Source: Chitiniphilus shinanonensis DSM 23277 (GTDB taxonomy: Bacteria; Pseudomonadota; Gammaproteobacteria; Burkholderiales; Chitinibacteraceae). From it: a stretch of 64,000 nucleotides of DNA. The stretch spans positions 1 to 64,000 of the forward strand of contig NZ_KB895356.1 in the NCBI RefSeq assembly GCF_000374805.1. The letters are read 5' to 3'. A model generated the notes under the pieces. It ran no database searches, was not told where the DNA came from, and saw nothing but the letters and a program-made list of their open reading frames with translations. The stretch's first letter is position 1, and each line of letters starts with the position of its first letter. Position numbers and translations under genes: made by a program. Positions 24,599 to 35,070 of the stretch are shown here, one piece after another.

Positions 24599-26214
24599 GG
24601 CGCATCGGCGCCGCTGGCCGCCTCGCCGTCCACCACGCCGCGATTGCGACCGCCCTGCTTGGCGCGGTACAGCGCCTCGTCGGCCGCACGGTAGGCGGCC
24701 TCCAGGTCGAACCGGCTGCCGGGGCCGACCACCACGGCGCCCAGCGAGACGGTGACCAGCCCCCAATTGCTCTGCGCATGCGGGATCGCCAGCGCGCGCA
24801 CCGCGTCGCAGATGTGCTCCGCCAAGTCGGGCATGCGTGCCGGATCGTCCAGTTGCACCAACACGGCGAACTCCTCGCCGCCGACGCGAAACACGCCGTC
24901 GGTGGCGCGCTTGAGCGTGGCCTGCAAGGCGTCGGCGACGCCGCGCAACACGGTGTCGCCGCTGGGATGACCATAGTGGTCGTTGTATTTCTTGAAGAAA
25001 TCCACGTCGAGGATGGCCAGGCCCAGCCACTGGCCGTTGCGCCGGCTGTGGGCGAATTCGCGCTTGGCGATCTCGTCGAAATGGCGGCGGTTGAACAGGC
25101 CGGTCAGGCCGTCCTGGATCGACATCGACTGCATGTGGCGCATGGCGCCGGCCAGCAGCACCAGCAGCACCATCGACAGCAACGACATCACGATGGCGCC
25201 CACCAGCAGCAAGGTGGCGGAGAACGCGGCCCACAGCATGGCGCGGTGGTCGGTGCGCACCACCAGGGACCAGTCGGCCGCCTTCAGCGGATAGATGAGG
25301 TAGGTGGCGTCGCCGCTGCGCCGGAACTGCCCGGGCGATGCTTGCAGCACCTCGGCGGGCAGCGGCTCGGCATCGGGGTCCAGCGGGTTGCGGCCGGCGC
25401 GGTCGGCCAGGCCGATGGTGGAATGGGGAATGCTGCGCACCCGGATGGTGTCGAGCAGGGTGCGCAGCGCGATGTCCAGGCTGACCACCCCGCGGAACTG
25501 GTCGCGCTCGTACAGCGGCTTGCTCAGCGTGACCACCTTGCCCTTGCCGTTGGCGTCGTCGTACACCGGCGTCCAGAACAGCTTGTGCTGGGGGTTGGCC
25601 AGCGGCAGCGCGTCGGCGTAGATCGGCTTGCGCTCGTCGTCGCGGTTGTAGAAGTAGCGCCGCCCGGTCTCGCTCTCCGGCGACGGGTAGAAGTAGACGA
25701 AACCGCGCGCCGAGCGGTAGTACACCCACGGCAGGTGCCGGTCGTGGCGCTTGAGCACCTTGAACAGCGGCGTCAGGCCGATGGCCATCGCCATCTCGCG
25801 CGCCAGCCCGGAATCGATGGTGGGCACCGGCCCCATCCCCATCAGGAAACCGAACTCGCTGGCGGTGAACCCCGGCGGCACGTCCAGGGTGTAGGCGACG
25901 CCATCCGGCGTGGGGCGCAGGCCGCGCACCAGTTGCAGATCCGGCGTGTAGCGTCCGTTCAACAGCTCGCCGGCCTGGTCGGCCACCATCTCCACGTATT
26001 TGCGCCGCAGGTCCAGCTCATGGTCCAGGCTCGCGGCGGTGTAGGCCGCCGCTTCGCCGACGCGCCGGTATTCGGTGTCCAGGTTCTGTTGCAGGCGGTA
26101 GAAGCCGCTGAGCAGCGCGCCCAGGAACAGGAAGACGGCGACGGCCACGATCAGCCGCCGGATGCGGCGGGTGGGATCATGCGCGGCGAACGCAGTGGCG
26201 ACTCGGGCGGTCAT
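24595..26214 (-). CDS. Membrane-bound diguanylate cyclase (Cache-GGDEF)
   Basis: 539 residues from the ATG at 26214 (AGGAAG upstream). A first transmembrane helix lies at about residues 20-42 and a second at about 315-345, bounding a periplasmic sensor of about 270 residues that resembles dCache. The C-terminal GGDEF domain carries FRVGGEEFAVLV, that is, the active GGEEF form, with LTGLFNRRHFDE before it and LAILDVDFFKKYNDHYGH for metal binding. It should make cyclic di-GMP in response to an extracellular ligand. No RxxD inhibitory site was noticed just before GGEEF. Confidence 0.9.
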   Translation of the reverse strand: MTARVATAFAAHDPTRRIRRLIVAVAVFLFLGALLSGFYRLQQNLDTEYRRVGEAAAYTAASLDHELDLRRKYVEMVADQAGELLNGRYTPDLQLVRGLRPTPDGVAYTLDVPPGFTASEFGFLMGMGPVPTIDSGLAREMAMAIGLTPLFKVLKRHDRHLPWVYYRSARGFVYFYPSPESETGRRYFYNRDDERKPIYADALPLANPQHKLFWTPVYDDANGKGKVVTLSKPLYERDQFRGVVSLDIALRTLLDTIRVRSIPHSTIGLADRAGRNPLDPDAEPLPAEVLQASPGQFRRSGDATYLIYPLKAADWSLVVRTDHRAMLWAAFSATLLLVGAIVMSLLSMVLLVLLAGAMRHMQSMSIQDGLTGLFNRRHFDEIAKREFAHSRRNGQWLGLAILDVDFFKKYNDHYGHPSGDTVLRGVADALQATLKRATDGVFRVGGEEFAVLVQLDDPARMPDLAEHICDAVRALAIPHAQSNWGLVTVSLGAVVVGPGSRFDLEAAYRAADEALYRAKQGGRNRGVVDGEAASGADAP

Positions 26215-26411
26215 CGTGTTCTTCCTGTGGTGGCGGGGCACTGCGCGAACGGATGCATCGTTCCACGATGCGGCGGCGGCCGTAACGGCCATCCTGCCCA
26301 CATCTGCATTTATTGCCTCGGTCGTGGGCAGCCGCCATCGCGCCCGATTCAACCATTTGTCATAACCGACGCGCCCAAGTTTCGCAGCCGCGCAACGCCG
26401 GCCAAGCGCGG

Positions 26412-27044
26412 TCAGCCGCGCCGCGGCGTCAGATGGGCATCGATCAATGGCGCCACGATCTCCGCCCTGGCGCGCGCCAGGTCGTGGCCGCCGCCGGCGA
26501 TCACGTGCAGCGTGGCCGTCGGCAGCGCCTGCGCCAGCCGCCGCCCCACCGCCGGCGGGCTGATCGGATCGGCGTCGCCCCACAGCAGCAGCACCGGCAT
26601 GGTCAGCTCGGCCAGCCGCGCGCCGAGGTCGGGCTGCGGCGCCAGCAGCCAGCGCGCGCCATGCGGATGGTTGCGCAGGAAATCCGGCCGCCAGTCGTGA
26701 CCGCCCAGGCCGGCGACATCGACGCCACCCGAGGTCACCGCCAGCACCAGGTGCGTGACCAGCGCCGGCCGCTGCAACGCGGCGCGCACCGCCACCACGC
26801 CGCCCATCGATTGCGCCACCAGCGCGCACGGCCGATCCATCTGCGCCAGCGTGCGCGCCACCAGATCGTCGATGCCGCGCACAGCGGGGTCGGCCGGGGT
26901 GGGGCCGATGCCGGGATAGTCCAGGTAACGCTGTTCGGCCGGATGTTTCAGCAACTGCCCCACCGGCGCCCAGAAATCGGGATTGCCGGTGGCGCCGGGC
27001 AGGAACAGCAGGCGGGAAGGCGTGGCGGCAGTGGTATCGGACAT
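26412..27044 (-). CDS. Alpha/beta-hydrolase
   Basis: 210 residues from the ATG at 27044. The nucleophile elbow is AQSMGG (Ser in A-x-S-x-G), with FLPGATGNPDFWAPV as oxyanion-hole region, acid LWGDADPISPP and catalytic His in GGGHDLARA. All three catalytic residues are present. Similar proteins are small esterases or lipase-like hydrolases of unknown substrate. It is a single gene. The 197-nt gap on its 3' side, up to the diguanylate cyclase start, holds no recognisable feature. Confidence 0.82.
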   Translation of the reverse strand: MSDTTAATPSRLLFLPGATGNPDFWAPVGQLLKHPAEQRYLDYPGIGPTPADPAVRGIDDLVARTLAQMDRPCALVAQSMGGVVAVRAALQRPALVTHLVLAVTSGGVDVAGLGGHDWRPDFLRNHPHGARWLLAPQPDLGARLAELTMPVLLLWGDADPISPPAVGRRLAQALPTATLHVIAGGGHDLARARAEIVAPLIDAHLTPRRG

Positions 27045-27138
27045 CGGTTCGGCCTGTACGGGTGGCGGGCGGCGCCGGGCCGGCCATCTTGCCAAAGAAC
27101 GGGGCGGGCATGAACCGCGCCGCACGCGGCGTGGCCGG

Positions 27139-27152
27139 TTGATCTGGATCAA
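27139..27152 (+). promoter_or_regulatory. FNR/ANR box upstream of the Cus-type efflux operon
   Basis: TTGATCTGGATCAA fits the FNR consensus TTGAT-N4-ATCAA exactly. A possible -10 element TACAAT lies at 27186-27191, so the box would sit near position -52. The 156-nt region 27045-27200 otherwise shows no gene. The site suggests oxygen-responsive control of copper efflux. Confidence 0.55.
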
Positions 27153-27200
27153 GCGCCGGATCACATGATAACCAGCGCTTGTCGCTACAATCGTCGGGCC

Positions 27201-27590
27201 ATGTCGCGACGTTGCACATCCCCCTTTCTGGCGTACCTGACCGCCCTGCTGCTGGTGTTCGCCCAGCTGGTGACGGCCGCCTACGCCTGCGCCGAGGCGC
27301 TGCCCGCCGCCACGGCGGCGACCGGCATGGCGATGCTCGACCGTGCCGACTGCGGCGAGATGCGGCAGGTGGAGCAACCGCTGCTGTGCAAGGCGCATTG
27401 CCAGAAGGAGCCGCAATCGGCGGACGTGCAGTTGCCGCATCTGCCGATCCCGCTGTTCGTGGCGCTGTTCTTCCTGCCGTCCCATCCCGACCCGACCGAC
27501 GCCGCGCTGGCGCCGGCGCGGCCCGAACCGCCGACGCTGGTGGCCGCCGCGCCGCCGTTGCGCATCCAGTACCAGGTATTCCGCAATTAG
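27201..27590 (+). CDS. Small Cys-containing exported protein at head of Cus operon
   Basis: 129 residues from the ATG at 27201. It has an N-terminal signal/anchor segment (LAYLTALLLVFAQLVTAAYA) and then several Cys and Met residues (CAEAL, MAMLDRADCGEM, CKAHC). A second hydrophobic stretch (IPLFVALFFLPS) and a Pro-rich end follow. Small uncharacterised proteins of this design commonly precede CusC-like genes in Proteobacteria. A periplasmic copper-handling role is inferred from the Cys/Met content and position. Confidence 0.65.
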   Translation: MSRRCTSPFLAYLTALLLVFAQLVTAAYACAEALPAATAATGMAMLDRADCGEMRQVEQPLLCKAHCQKEPQSADVQLPHLPIPLFVALFFLPSHPDPTDAALAPARPEPPTLVAAAPPLRIQYQVFRN

Positions 27591-27706
27591 CCCGCGCCGA
27601 CCGACCGTTTCCGGTTCGGCCGCCGCCATGACGCGCACGCCCTGACGCCTGCGCGGCCTGCCCGCGCGCCGCCGAACGCATTCGACCGACTTGCGTGGAG
27701 CGACCC

Positions 27707-28930
27707 ATGTTCCCCTTCCGTATTGCCTGGCTGGCCGCCGTGCTCGGCGCCGCCAGCGTGCCCGTGCACGCCCTCACCCTGGCGCAGGCGCTCGATGCCG
27801 CCCAGGGCCATGCCCCCGAGCTGGCCGCCAGCGCCGCCGCCACCGCCGCGGCCCAGGCGCTGACCCGTTCGGCCGGCGCCCTGCCCGATCCCAAGCTGTC
27901 GATCTGGATCGACGACCTGCCCACCGAGGGCGACGACGCCTACCGCATCGGCAGCGCCAAGCGCGCGTTCAGCCTGATGCAGGAGGTGCCCAACGCCGGC
28001 CTGCGCGCAGCGGAGCGCCGCATCGCCGACGCCCGGCTGCAAGGCAGCGAAGCCCAGGCGCGCTACGCCCGCCTGGGCGTCACGCGCGACACCACGCTGG
28101 CATGGCTGGCGCTGTACTACCTCGACCGCAAGGCGGCGCTGCTGGATGCGCAGGAGGCCGAGATCCGCCGCAGCGAGGCCGCCGCCCTCGCCCGGCTGAA
28201 AGGCGGCGACAGCGCCGACGGCGCGCTGGCGGCGCGGCTGGAGCGCGCCCAGCTGGACGACGCCCGGGACGAGCTGGCACGCGACCGCCTGCGCGCCCAG
28301 GCGCAACTGGCGCGCTGGGTGGGCGCAGAAGCCGCCGCCCAGCCGGTGAGCGGCGAGCTGCCCGACTGGCTGGGCGCCGACGCGCCGGCCGGCGACGATC
28401 TGCTCGCCGAGCAGCCGGAGATCCGCGCCGCCGCCACCCTGCTCGACGGCGCGCAGGCCGAGCTGGCGATGGCCCAGGCGGCGAAGCGCCCCAACTGGGG
28501 CGTGGAACTCGGCTGGGGCCTGGACGCGATGGACCAGGGCATGGCGATGCTGAAGTTCACCTTCGAGCTGCCGATCTTCGCCGCGTCGCGCCAGGACCCG
28601 AAGATCGCCGCCGCCTACGCCAACGTGCGCCAGCGCGACGCCGAGCGCGAGGCACGTCTGGCCGACTACCGCCGGCAGATCGCCGAGACCCGCGCCGAAC
28701 AGGCCGCGCTGCGCGCGCAGCTCGACCGCCTCAACACCCGCACCCTGCCCTTGATCGAGCAACAGGCCGCCCTGGCACTGGCCCGGCTGCGCGCCGCCGC
28801 CGCCGATGGCAACGCGGTGCTCGACGCACGCAAGGCGCGGCTGGCCGCGCAATGGCGCGGTGTGACGCTGGAAGCCGATCTGGCCGACGCCACCGCCCGC
28901 CTTCATTTCCTGACCGGAGCCCATCCATGA
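27707..28930 (+). CDS. cusC: CusC/CzcC-like outer-membrane efflux channel
   Basis: 407 residues from the ATG at 27707. Signal peptide, then a TolC-family outer-membrane factor with coiled-coil helical hairpins rich in Ala/Arg/Glu and the repeated motif [18 protein letters not shown]. Slightly short compared with the usual 420-460 residues. It forms the outer-membrane exit duct of the tripartite pump and overlaps the adaptor gene by 4 nt. Symbol given by operon position and family. Confidence 0.85.
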   Translation: MFPFRIAWLAAVLGAASVPVHALTLAQALDAAQGHAPELAASAAATAAAQALTRSAGALPDPKLSIWIDDLPTEGDDAYRIGSAKRAFSLMQEVPNAGLRAAERRIADARLQGSEAQARYARLGVTRDTTLAWLALYYLDRKAALLDAQEAEIRRSEAAALARLKGGDSADGALAARLERAQLDDARDELARDRLRAQAQLARWVGAEAAAQPVSGELPDWLGADAPAGDDLLAEQPEIRAAATLLDGAQAELAMAQAAKRPNWGVELGWGLDAMDQGMAMLKFTFELPIFAASRQDPKIAAAYANVRQRDAEREARLADYRRQIAETRAEQAALRAQLDRLNTRTLPLIEQQAALALARLRAAAADGNAVLDARKARLAAQWRGVTLEADLADATARLHFLTGAHP

Positions 28931-30405
28931 ACACCCGGACCACCCTCGTCATCGCGCTGGCCACGCTCGGCCTGGGCGCCGCCGCCGGCTGGAGCCTCGG
29001 CCGCCCCCACGCCGCGGCGACCTCCCATCCCACCGCCAACCCGGCATCCGCGCCGGCCGGCCAGGCCGGGCGCAAGGTGCTGTACTGGTACGACCCGATG
29101 AAGCCGGACGTGCATTTCGAGCAGCCCGGCCAATCGCCCTTCATGGAGATGCCGCTGCAACCGCGCTACGCCGACGACGGCCCGGCCCAGGCGGGGGTGC
29201 GCATCGACCCGGGGCTGACGCAGAACACCGGCGTCAGGCTCGCCAAAGTGGAACGCGGCACGCTGACCGGCGGCCTGGACGTGACCGGCAGCGTGGTGTT
29301 CAACGACCGCGACGTGGCCATCGTCCAGGCCCGCACCGCCGGCATCGTCGAGCGCGTGGCGCCGTTGGCGGTGGGCGACACCGTCGCCGCCGGCGCCACG
29401 TTGGCCGAAGTCCGGGTGCCGGAATGGCTGGCGGCGCAGCAGGAATACCTGGCGCTGCGCGACGACGCCGAGCTGGCGGCGGCGGCGAAATCCCGGCTGC
29501 GCCAGCTGGGGATGAGCGCCGACGCGGTGGCCCGGCTGGAACGCGGCGGCCCGCCGCAGGCGGTGGTGGCGATCGCCGCGCCGCGCGGCGGAATGGTGGC
29601 CGAGCTGGGCGTGCGCCAGGGCATGACGCTGGCGCCGGGCCAGACGCTGGCGCGGATCAACGGACTGTCCACGGTGTGGCTCGAAGCCGACGTGCCCGAG
29701 GCCCAGGCCGCGGCCTTGCGCGTGGGCGCGCCGGTGCAGGCGCACTTCGCCGCCTGGCCCGATGCGCCGGTGGCCGGCAAGGTGGCGGCGCTGCTGCCCG
29801 AACTGAAGGCCGAGACGCGCACGCTGCGGGTGCGGATCGAACTGCCCAACCGCGACGGCCGGCTGCGGCCGGGGCTGTACGCCCGCGTCGCGCTGGCCGG
29901 GCCCGACGCCCGTCCAGCGCTGCTGGTGCCGAGCGATGCGGTGATCGACAGCGGCCGCCGCCGCGTGGTGATCGTCGCCGATGGCCAGGGCCGCTTCACC
30001 CCGGCCGAGGTGCGGGTCGGCGCCGAGCGCGACGGTCGCAGCGAGATCGTCGCCGGGCTGCGCGAAGGGCAGCAGGTGGTGGTGTCCGGGCAATTCATGA
30101 TCGACGCCGAAGCCAGCCTGCACGGGGTGCTGGCACGCATGGCAAGCACACCGAAGCCCGCCAGCGCGCCGGCCCCGGCGCTGGAAGGCGTCGGTGTGGT
30201 CAAGGCCATCGCGCCCGGCAGCGTGACGCTGGCGCACCAGCCCATCGTGGCGCTCAACTGGCCGGCGATGACCATGCCGTTCACCCTGATGAGCCCGTCG
30301 GCGGCGCAGGGCATCCGGGTCGGCGACACGGTGCGCTTCAGCCTGATGCTGCACGGCGACGACATCATGATCGAATCGATGCGCCGCATCGGGGGTGCGC
30401 AATGA
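28927..30405 (+). CDS. cusB: CusB-like periplasmic adaptor with C-terminal CusF domain
   Basis: 492 residues. An N-terminal membrane anchor is followed by the heavy-metal-binding domain ([31 protein letters not shown]), a lipoyl/barrel-sandwich core and beta-barrel ([20 protein letters not shown]). The C-terminal domain contains [13 protein letters not shown], the W-x2-M-x-M signature of the copper chaperone CusF, so CusF is fused to the adaptor here. Met/His ligands indicate Cu(I)/Ag(I). ATGA overlaps couple it to the genes on both sides. Confidence 0.92.
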   Translation: MNTRTTLVIALATLGLGAAAGWSLGRPHAAATSHPTANPASAPAGQAGRKVLYWYDPMKPDVHFEQPGQSPFMEMPLQPRYADDGPAQAGVRIDPGLTQNTGVRLAKVERGTLTGGLDVTGSVVFNDRDVAIVQARTAGIVERVAPLAVGDTVAAGATLAEVRVPEWLAAQQEYLALRDDAELAAAAKSRLRQLGMSADAVARLERGGPPQAVVAIAAPRGGMVAELGVRQGMTLAPGQTLARINGLSTVWLEADVPEAQAAALRVGAPVQAHFAAWPDAPVAGKVAALLPELKAETRTLRVRIELPNRDGRLRPGLYARVALAGPDARPALLVPSDAVIDSGRRRVVIVADGQGRFTPAEVRVGAERDGRSEIVAGLREGQQVVVSGQFMIDAEASLHGVLARMASTPKPASAPAPALEGVGVVKAIAPGSVTLAHQPIVALNWPAMTMPFTLMSPSAAQGIRVGDTVRFSLMLHGDDIMIESMRRIGGAQ

Positions 30406-33400
30406 TCGCCGCCCTCATCCATTGGTCGATCCGCAACCGCTTCATGGTGCTGCTGGCCACCGTCGCGCTGGCGGCCTGGGGCCTGTGGGCGGTGCGCACC
30501 ACGCCGGTCGACGCGCTGCCGGACCTGTCCGACGTGCAGGTCATCATCCGTACGCCCTACCCCGGCCAGGCGCCGCGCATCGTCGAGGACCAGGTCACCT
30601 ATCCGCTGACCACCACCATGTTGTCGGTGCCGGGAGTGAAGACGGTGCGCGGCTATTCGTTCTTCGGCGATTCGTACGTGTACGTGCTGTTCGACGACCA
30701 CACCGACCTGTACTGGGCGCGCTCGCGGGTGCTGGAGTACCTCAACCAGGCGCAGGGCCGGCTGCCCGCCGCCGCGCGGCCGGCGCTGGGGCCGGACGCC
30801 ACGGGGGTCGGCTGGATCTACGAATACGCGCTGGTCGACCGTAGCGGCCGCCACAGCCTGGCCGACCTGCGCAGCCTGCAGGACTGGTTCCTGCGCTACG
30901 AGCTGAAGACGCTGCCCAACGTGGCCGAGGTCGCGGCCATCGGCGGCATGGTGCGGCAGTACCAGATCGTGCCCGACCCGGCGAAGCTGGCCGGCTACGG
31001 CATCGACGCCGACACCCTGGTCGAGGCGGTGACCCGCGCCAACGGCGAGACCGGCGGCTCGGTGCTGGAACTGGCCGAGGCCGAGTACATGGTGCGGGCC
31101 GGCGGCTACCTGAAGACGCTGGACGACTTCCGCGCGATCCCGCTCAGGACGGTGGACGGCGCCGTGGTGCGCCTGGGCGACGTGGCGCGGGTGCAGGTGG
31201 GGCCGGAGATGCGGCGCGGCATCGCCGAGCTGGACGGCCAGGGCGAAGTGGCCGGCGGCGTGGTGATCCTGCGCAGCGGCAAGAACGCGCGCGAAACCAT
31301 CGACGCGGTCAAGGCGCGGCTGGACGCGCTGCGGCCCGGCCTGCCGCCGGGCGTCGAGATCGTCACCACCTACGACCGCAGCCAGCTGATCGACCACGCG
31401 GTGGAGAACCTCAGCCACAAGCTGGTGGAGGAGTTCGTGGTGGTGGCGCTGGTGTGCGCGCTGTTCCTGTGGCACCTGCGCTCGGCGCTGGTGGCGATCG
31501 TCACGCTGCCGCTGGGCATCCTGGCGGCGTTCATCGTGATGCGCTACCAGGGGGTGAACGCCAACATCATGTCGCTGGGCGGCATCGCCATCGCCATCGG
31601 CGCCATGGTGGACGCGGCGGTGGTGATGATCGAGAACGCGCACAAGAAGCTGGAGGCATGGCAGCACGCGCATCCCGACGAACCACTGGCTGGCGAGGCG
31701 CGCTGGCGGGTGATCGGCGACGCGGCGGCGGAGGTGGGGCCGGCGCTGTTCTTCAGCCTGCTGATCATCACGCTGTCGTTCATCCCGATCTTCACGCTGC
31801 AAGCGCAGGAGGGGCGGTTGTTCGGCCCGCTGGCGTTCACCAAGAGCTACGCGATGGCGGCCGCGGCGGGCCTGTCGGTGACGCTGGTGCCGGTGCTGAT
31901 GGGCTACTGGATCCGCGGGCGCATTCCCGACGAGGCGCGCAACCCGCTCAACCGCTGGCTGGTGCGCGTCTACCAGCCGCTGATCGACTGGGTGCTGCGC
32001 CGGCCCAGGGCCACGCTGGCGCTGGCGCTGGCCGCGCTGCTGACCGCGTGGTGGCCGGCATCGCGCCTGGGCGGCGAATTCCTGCCCGCCATGGACGAAG
32101 GCGACCTGCTGTACATGCCGAGCGCCCTGCCCGGCCTGTCGGCGGCCAAGGCGGCCGAGCTGTTGCAGCAGACCGACCGCCTGATCAAGACCGTGCCCGA
32201 GGTCGCCAGCGTGTTCGGCAAGGCCGGCCGCGCCGACAGCGCCACCGACAACGCGCCGCTGGAGATGTTCGAGACCACCATCCGCTTCAGGCCGCGCCAC
32301 GAGTGGCGGCCCGGCATGACGCCGGACAGGCTGGTGGCCGAGCTGGACCGCGTGGTGCAGGTGCCCGGGCTGGCCAATATCTGGGTGCCGCCGATCCGCA
32401 ATCGCATCGACATGCTGGCCACCGGCATCAAGAGCCCCATCGGGATCAAGGTGTCGGGCAGCGACCTGGCGCAGATCGAGCAGACGGCGTTGCAGATCGA
32501 GCGCATCGCCAAGGCGGTGCCGGGGGTGTCGTCCAGCCTGGCCGAGCGCTTGTCCGGCGGGCGCTATATCGACATCGACGTCGATCGCCTCGCCGCCGGG
32601 CGCTACGGGCTGAACGTGGCCGACGTGCAGTCGGTGGTGGCGCGGCTGATTGGCGGCGAGAACATCGGCGAGACGGTCGAGGGCACGGCGCGCTACCCGA
32701 TCAACGTGCGCTATCCGCGCGAGGTGCGCGACAGCGTGCAGCGCCTGCGCGAACTGCCGCTGCGCACGCCGGCCGGCGCCCAGATCACGCTGGGCACGGT
32801 GGCGCGCATCGCCGTCAGCGAGGGGCCGCCGATGCTCAAGAGCGAAAACGGCCGGCTGGCGTCGTGGGTCTATATCGACGTGCGCGACCGCGACCTGGGC
32901 GCGGTGGTGGCCGATCTCCAGGCGGCGGTCGGCCAGCAGTTGCGGCCGGCGCCGGGCATCAGCATCGGCTATTCGGGTCAGTTCGAGTACATGGAGCGCG
33001 CCAATGCCCGGCTGCGGCTGGTGGTGCCGGCCACGCTACTGATCATCTTCGTGCTGCTGTACCTCACCTTCCGCCGCATCGACGAGGCGCTGCTGATCAT
33101 GGCGACGCTGCCGTTCGCGCTGGTGGGCGGGGTGTGGTTCCTCGACCTGCTCGGCTATCACCTGTCGGTGGCGGCCGGGGTGGGCTTCATCGCGCTGGCG
33201 GGGGTATCGGCCGAATTCGGCGTGATCATGCTGCTCTACCTGAAGCAGGCGCTGGAAGCGCGCGAGCGCGCCGGCCTGCCGATCGATGCCGCCACGGTGC
33301 GCGCGGCCATCGTCGAGGGCGCGGTGCAGCGGGTGCGGCCCAAGGTGATGACGGTGGCGACCATCCTGGTCGGCCTGCTGCCCATCCTGTGGGGCGACGG

Positions 33401-33524
33401 CGCCGGCTCGGAGGTGATGCGCCGCATCGCCGCGCCGATGGTCGGCGGCATGATCACCGCGCCGCTGCTGTCGATGTTCGTGATCCCGGCGGCCTACCTG
33501 CTGCTGCGGCGCCCGCGCCGCTGA
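30402..33524 (+). CDS. cusA: CusA-like heavy-metal RND efflux pump
   Basis: 1040 residues, the family length, with 12 predicted transmembrane helices. It begins [18 protein letters not shown] and has the HME-RND hallmarks [32 protein letters not shown] and, near the end, [15 protein letters not shown]. It takes up Cu(I)/Ag(I) from periplasm or cytoplasm and drives export through the CusC-like channel using the proton gradient. It is the last gene of the operon. A GC-rich hairpin follows. Confidence 0.94.
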   Translation: MIAALIHWSIRNRFMVLLATVALAAWGLWAVRTTPVDALPDLSDVQVIIRTPYPGQAPRIVEDQVTYPLTTTMLSVPGVKTVRGYSFFGDSYVYVLFDDHTDLYWARSRVLEYLNQAQGRLPAAARPALGPDATGVGWIYEYALVDRSGRHSLADLRSLQDWFLRYELKTLPNVAEVAAIGGMVRQYQIVPDPAKLAGYGIDADTLVEAVTRANGETGGSVLELAEAEYMVRAGGYLKTLDDFRAIPLRTVDGAVVRLGDVARVQVGPEMRRGIAELDGQGEVAGGVVILRSGKNARETIDAVKARLDALRPGLPPGVEIVTTYDRSQLIDHAVENLSHKLVEEFVVVALVCALFLWHLRSALVAIVTLPLGILAAFIVMRYQGVNANIMSLGGIAIAIGAMVDAAVVMIENAHKKLEAWQHAHPDEPLAGEARWRVIGDAAAEVGPALFFSLLIITLSFIPIFTLQAQEGRLFGPLAFTKSYAMAAAAGLSVTLVPVLMGYWIRGRIPDEARNPLNRWLVRVYQPLIDWVLRRPRATLALALAALLTAWWPASRLGGEFLPAMDEGDLLYMPSALPGLSAAKAAELLQQTDRLIKTVPEVASVFGKAGRADSATDNAPLEMFETTIRFRPRHEWRPGMTPDRLVAELDRVVQVPGLANIWVPPIRNRIDMLATGIKSPIGIKVSGSDLAQIEQTALQIERIAKAVPGVSSSLAERLSGGRYIDIDVDRLAAGRYGLNVADVQSVVARLIGGENIGETVEGTARYPINVRYPREVRDSVQRLRELPLRTPAGAQITLGTVARIAVSEGPPMLKSENGRLASWVYIDVRDRDLGAVVADLQAAVGQQLRPAPGISIGYSGQFEYMERANARLRLVVPATLLIIFVLLYLTFRRIDEALLIMATLPFALVGGVWFLDLLGYHLSVAAGVGFIALAGVSAEFGVIMLLYLKQALEARERAGLPIDAATVRAAIVEGAVQRVRPKVMTVATILVGLLPILWGDGAGSEVMRRIAAPMVGGMITAPLLSMFVIPAAYLLLRRPRR

Positions 33525-33528
33525 GCGC

Positions 33529-33562
33529 CCGGCCGTGCCCGTCGTGCGGCGGGCGCGGCCGG
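33529..33562 (+). terminator. GC-rich hairpin after CusA-like gene
   Basis: A 13-bp stem (33529-33541 with 33550-33562, one G-T pair) starts 5 nt after the cusA stop. It has no T tract, so a Rho-assisted or stabilising role is also possible. Confidence 0.45.
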
Positions 33563-33727
33563 CCGGAAGCACCTGACAAAACCCCGCGTAGCGGTCCTGG
33601 CAAGAAGCGCGAAACGTCCTGAAAGGCGGTCAACCGGACTTCCTTCGGTCGCACACAGTACAAGGCGTACGGCAAACGAGGCTCGGCGCCCCGGCGCGCC
33701 GCAGCCGGAAGAGCTTCGTCGGCCGCG

Positions 33728-34372
33728 CTACAGGCCCTTTTCCACCATGTCGAGCAGCCGCTGGCCCAGCGCCTGACGCAGCGGCTCCGGCAGGTGGTGC
33801 AGCGGGCCTTCGCTCACCAGCAGCGCCAGCCCGTGCACGGCGGACCAGGCCAGGTATTCCGCGCCCAGCCGGCGCTCCGGCGGCAGGCCGCCGGCGGCCG
33901 CCAGCCGGTCCAGCGCCATGCTCAGCAACTGGAACGGATTCATGCCGCTGGCGCCGGCCTTGGCCGGGTCGTGGTCGGATTCCACCTGTTCGTGCGAGGA
34001 GAACGCCGTCTTGAACAGGCCGGGCTCGGCGTGGGCGTAGCGCAGGTAGCCGGTGCCGATGGCGCGCACGCTGCCCCGGGCGTAACACAGCGCGTCCATA
34101 CTGGGGTCGAGCCGGTCGAGTTCGGCCTCCATGGCGTGCGCCACCTGCGACAGCGCATAGGCGCGCACCGCCAGCAACAGATCCTCGCGGCTGGCGAAAT
34201 GCCGGTACGCGGCATTGGGCACCACGCCCGCCTGTCGGGTCGCTTCGCGCAGGACAACGGCATCCGGGCCACCCTGTCTGGCCAGGGCGATTCCCGCATC
34301 CAGCAAGGCGTTGCGCAGGTCCCCATGCCGGTAGGTGCTGCGCTTGGGCGAGGGGGTGGAAGCGTCGCTCAT
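33728..34372 (-). CDS. TetR-family transcriptional regulator
   Basis: 214 residues from the ATG at 34372. An in-frame ATG at 34399 would place the start inside a probable operator, so the shorter form is preferred. The N-terminal helix-turn-helix is in RQAGVVPNAAYRHFASREDLLLAV, and the C-terminal domain is a ligand-binding helical bundle of the TetR_C_33/AcrR type. It is divergent from the VOC gene at 34533. The palindrome at 34416 suggests that it represses that gene and itself. Confidence 0.88.
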   Translation of the reverse strand: MSDASTPSPKRSTYRHGDLRNALLDAGIALARQGGPDAVVLREATRQAGVVPNAAYRHFASREDLLLAVRAYALSQVAHAMEAELDRLDPSMDALCYARGSVRAIGTGYLRYAHAEPGLFKTAFSSHEQVESDHDPAKAGASGMNPFQLLSMALDRLAAAGGLPPERRLGAEYLAWSAVHGLALLVSEGPLHHLPEPLRQALGQRLLDMVEKGL

Positions 34373-34415
34373 CGTCGATCCTATGTGTACACCGTCCATT
34401 CTCTCATGCTAGCTT

Positions 34416-34434
34416 ATGTGTACCGTGTACACAT
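34416..34434. promoter_or_regulatory. Probable TetR operator
   Basis: ATGTGTACCGTGTACACAT is a perfect 8-3-8 palindrome between the divergent TetR and VOC genes. A related dyad GTGTACAC lies at 34385-34392, 13 nt before the regulator's ATG. Two operators would allow joint control of both genes. Confidence 0.65.
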
Positions 34435-34532
34435 TGGTGTTCTCCCCAAGGCGGAGCGCCCTTCATCTCCCCGAAGGTCGATCCGCCCCGATGCCGATGC
34501 CGCGCGGCCCACATCAAATACTGGAGATCGCG

Positions 34533-34964
34533 ATGAACCTGCTGTTGTCCCCCTACATCACCTTCAAGGGCAATTGCGCGGAAGCCATGCGCTACTACGA
34601 AAGCGCGCTGGGCGGCACGCTGACCCTGCTGACGGTGGCCGGTTCGCCCGCCGCCGAACACCTGCCTCACGTCGACGGCAACCTGATCATGCACGCGCAC
34701 CTGGAGCTGCCCGGCGGCAACCGGTTGCTGGCCTCGGACTGGATGGAAGGCTGCGGCGCGCCGTACGAAGGCATCAAGGGCATTTCGCTGGCGCTGACCT
34801 ACGACAACGTCGACGAGGCCACCCGCCGCTTCAACGCGCTGGCCGACGGCGGCCAGATCACCATGCCGCTGCAACGGACCTTCTGGGTGGAGCAGTTCGG
34901 CATGCTGGTGGACCGCTACAGCATCTGCTGGCTGGTGAACGGCGGCGCCAAGAACCAGAGCTGA
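34533..34964 (+). CDS. PhnB-like VOC-family protein
   Basis: 143 residues from the ATG at 34533 (GGAG upstream). It begins LLLSPYITFKGNCAEAMRYY and contains WMEGCGAPYEGIKGISLALT and FWVEQFGMLVDRYSICWLVN. These are features of the PhnB/3-demethylubiquinone-methyltransferase-like glyoxalase group (YjdN). The family is structurally known but usually has no assigned reaction. It is controlled presumably by the divergent TetR regulator, and ends at a good terminator. Confidence 0.85.
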   Translation: MNLLLSPYITFKGNCAEAMRYYESALGGTLTLLTVAGSPAAEHLPHVDGNLIMHAHLELPGGNRLLASDWMEGCGAPYEGIKGISLALTYDNVDEATRRFNALADGGQITMPLQRTFWVEQFGMLVDRYSICWLVNGGAKNQS

Positions 34965-35045
34965 ATCCGGCCGGGCAGCTCCGCGCTACCGGAGCGTCGC
35001 CAAATCGCTGCGCCATGCCGCCACCCCGGCACGGCGCAGCCAGTC

Positions 35046-35070
35046 AGCCCCGTCGCCGCGGGGCTTTTTT
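35046..35070 (+). terminator. Intrinsic terminator of VOC gene
   Basis: A 7-bp stem AGCCCCG / CGGGGCT with loop TCGCCG is followed by five T residues. It abuts the stop codon of the convergent LysR-type gene. Confidence 0.75.
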
